Shown: positions 61,521 through 64,000 of the stretch, in pieces
Position numbering within the stretch: the stretch's first letter is position 1
Layout: every line of letters starts with the position of its first letter
From: Himantopus leucocephalus
Taxonomy: Eukaryota > Chordata > Aves > Charadriiformes > Recurvirostridae
NCBI GenBank assembly: GCA_003993805.1
Contig: RSEF01000006.1
Location: 25,409,200-25,473,199 of the forward strand
Direction: 5' to 3'
Length of the DNA: 64,000 nucleotides
Position numbers and translations under genes: made by a program
The notes under the pieces: model-generated
Told to the model about the DNA's origin: nothing
Database searches by the model: none
What the model saw: only the letters and a program-made list of their open reading frames with translations

Positions 61521-64000
61521 ATGTGAGAGTGTGGTGGGTACAGCTCTATTCATACGGCAAAACTCTTCATGTAGATGAGACCCTCTGTACTGACCAGAAC
61601 AGATCAGATGTTTTCATCTCTCGTTTGAACTGCATGGCAATATTGTTGAGGTCCTTGCTCTAAATGTATAAATGCCTCAGGATAAAAGGGTGAAATTTTG
61701 TTTTACATTTCTTTTTTCAAGGAATGCTCAATTGTAAGAGAAACAGTATTTCAAGCATTTTTTCCAGTGCTGTTCTGCATGGTCAGTCTATCACATGGAC
61801 TGTCTTGAGCTCATTCTAGGTTCCCCGACTCATGCGGATTTCACTAAGCATCTTCATGCTTCTTAATTAGCTTAATAAATTAATCACAAGTTGCTGTACA
61901 GAGCAAATCCAAGCCGAGCAGCAAGATTTTGAGCAATGGGATGAGACTGGATTTGCTTTTAACAAAGCTCCATCTCCTTTAGTTGCCCATGAATGTAGCT
62001 GAGAGAGCAGCATTTGTCCCAAGTTGTGCCTGAAGCTGTGTATACATATAAGCTCCATAGGCTCTTGCTGATGTTACTGACCGTTGCTGCAGATGAGGGA
62101 AGCTGAGGCAGAAAGCAAATGCTGCCTGCCTGTGGCCCTAGAGGAGTCGTGGGTGAAAGCACTGCCCGCAGTTCTCTCCTGGTGCCGCATATTACACGTC
62201 ATTTAGGTCATTTCTGCCTTTATCATCAGATCTGGCAGTGCTGCAGAGCTGCCTGCTTGCTAAATCTCATTGTATCAACACTTAAACCAGGTGATTAAAG
62301 AAAGATTAATGTCATAGATGTAGTGTGGTTAGAGACCGTGGCCAGAAAATCAGTGAAGTATAGAAATTATTTATATATTTTCCATGCACGCTTGCTCTCT
62401 CTGTTTAATTTGTGTTCTGCTCTCAAAGCCCTAGGAATAATACAGACAATCCAGGTTTCCTTACCGGGATGTTTACTTTATTCAGCTCCTTGTTGGATAT
62501 GTATTGTATGTTCTTAGCAGTGGGAAATACAGCTGAAACCTCTCTTTCTCAGTTGAATAAAATGGTATGACAAATACCAGTGGCCTGATAAAGTCTGAAT
62601 AAAGTCTGAATAAAGCTGTAGCCAATTTCTATTTAAAACACTTGGAGGAGTCATTATTTTACTCACAGGCCACTTTTAAAGTTGGGCACTTGCTGTGTTG
62701 TGCTCTTTTACGACGTATAAAGAAGTCTTTGCACTCCTCTGGCTTTTTCTTTAGCCTTTTCTGCCTTAATTACTTCCATATGTGGAGGGTATTTTGCAGT
62801 CACCTATGCAGCAGTCTGAGAGGGCAGCCAGTCTGGGAGTGCATCTTTGTGCCACCTCCATCCCCAGCGCTGACGCTTCTTCCACTGTCTGGTGATTTCT
62901 GGCAAGTTATTGGATCTGGATCAAAATTAACTTACAAAGACCTGAGAAATGTAATTTTCAGATCTGGTCTGTCTCATCAAATGACTGCATGCGTACACTG
63001 GAGCGAATGCAAAGGAAGGAGACTTTGGCAGCAAAAGGCAGCCTTTTAGAGGCAGCCCAATTAGATCGGCCTAAATTCATCTGACCCTCGCAAAGTGATG
63101 GGTTCATGAGAGTCAGGAACAGGAAAACTTGACAGTCTAAAGGGAACAAAGGTTAATGTCAGCCTTCATTTGAAAATTTATCTATTTTCAACAGATAAAC
63201 TCTCTGCAACATACAGTTTTAATAATGAAGGTAGAGCTGAACCTTGATGCTACCCACCAAAAAGTCCAATGATGTTTGAAACCATGACAAGTTTCAATCG
63301 TCTCAATACTTTGGGTGATAAATAAAAACCCTAAAAATTAGAGATTATGGTAGAGACAGAAATTTTTTTTCTAGCCTTATTTTTCATTGTAGAAAGTGCA
63401 AAATGTCTGATACCCATCCATAACTAATTCCTTATCAGCTCACTTTGCATAAGAGCGCAGTAGCTGGTACAGATTTTGGTCACTTGTCTCACATTAGATA
63501 CTGTTGGTCAGATCAGAGTGCTGCTAAAATGGGGCGACCGTAACATAGTTTAGTGATCCTAAATTCTTGGTGGGGACCACCACGATGGAAAGGGCGCATA
63601 ACTGGTTTTGTGGCTGAAAGTCATGCATGTCTTCCCATGGTATTACAGACCCTCAGGTCCATAAATCCACAAATCTCTCTCATTGCTTGTAGATGTGTCC
63701 AGGACTCCACTGTTAGAAGGACTGTCCTTTTCAAAATGTAAAATTTTATCACCTAGTTCAGCTTTATCATAGGTCATACAGAACTGGAGGAGAAGGCTGT
63801 AATTTGGTGATTGTGGAGTTGATAGCATGGTTTGTTGGTTTGGGTTTTTTTTTGTTTTACCCACTTGTACAGATCTGAGTACTCTTAGCACTTACTAATG
63901 TGTGAGAACGGTGATCCTTGGGAATTAGCATCTGAATGAGCATGTGCAAACAAACTCCTTTGGTCTGTGATAGAAATAGTTCTTGAAGGAGTTACGCCTT
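61521..64000. other. Anonymous stretch to window end
   Basis: Beyond the old CR1, only the small repeat with clustered AATAAA hexamers (62556-62618) and a T-rich run near 63847-63859 stand out. A 135-codon frame at 62642-63049 has no ATG start and no recognised domain. Confidence 0.45.
62556..62618 (+). repeat. 11-bp tandem repeat with clustered AATAAA
   Basis: ATAAAGTCTGA occurs at 62588-62598 and 62599-62609, with a partial third unit from 62610. The repeat creates AATAAA at 62598-62603 and 62609-62614, and another AATAAA lies at 62556-62561. Three poly-A signal hexamers in 60 bp could mark a plus-strand transcript end or be a by-product of the repeat. Confidence 0.7.

Noticed and set aside
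1..64000. CRISPR arrays, operons, phage, rRNA or tRNA genes
   Set aside because: No regularly spaced repeats, no GGTTCRA-type tRNA arms with paired acceptor stems and no long prokaryotic frames were seen; the avian CR1 elements exclude a prokaryotic origin.

Overview
This window looks like a piece of a bird nuclear chromosome. The diagnostic evidence is five truncated CR1 LINE retrotransposons, all inserted with their 3' ends toward low coordinates (minus strand). Their tails carry the avian signature (AATCATAGAATGG...TTGGAAGGGACC...CATCTAGTCCAACC). Interspersed repeats are otherwise very sparse, with no recognisable SINE, which is also bird-like. There are no operons, Shine-Dalgarno sites, prokaryotic genes, rRNA or tRNA. 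Open frames are short and at a density I would expect by chance, so most of the window must be intron or intergenic DNA.

Region by region. 1-15 kb holds the best, still unproven, evidence for a spliced gene on the plus strand. There is a CpG-rich 78-nt candidate exon near 6.5 kb. A 101-nt candidate exon at 10.3 kb has a clean acceptor and donor. A candidate terminal exon at 13.96 kb continues the same phase and ends in a stop codon, with AATAAA signals about 1 kb further on. I do not recognise the protein. The same region carries a perfect p53-type double half-site (5.0 kb), a G-quadruplex motif (7.3 kb), an ancient CR1/L3-like LINE tail (9.7 kb) and a perfect RFX X-box palindrome (12.35 kb). 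15-31 kb is mostly anonymous sequence with isolated exon-like segments (15.7, 17.6, 22.9 and 25.8 kb) that cannot be linked by eye.

31-34 kb contains two closely related CR1 copies; the second keeps a frameshifted piece of the reverse-transcriptase C-terminus. A third CR1 lies at 38.9 kb inside T/G-rich low-complexity DNA, a 55-bp CR1 tail lies at 46.26 kb, and an older 0.8-kb CR1 lies at 60.7-61.5 kb. 46-50 kb is relatively GC- and CpG-rich, with a purine-first minus-strand frame at 49 kb. 56.3-56.5 kb has a local CpG cluster with an E-box, an ERR/SF1 element and a TATA-like box. The rest is AT-rich anonymous DNA with poly-A tracts and small tandem duplications.

All exon calls were made by eye from splice signals and reading phase, without homology search. 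They should be read as candidates. The CR1 calls are secure. I found no system that I would confidently call new.
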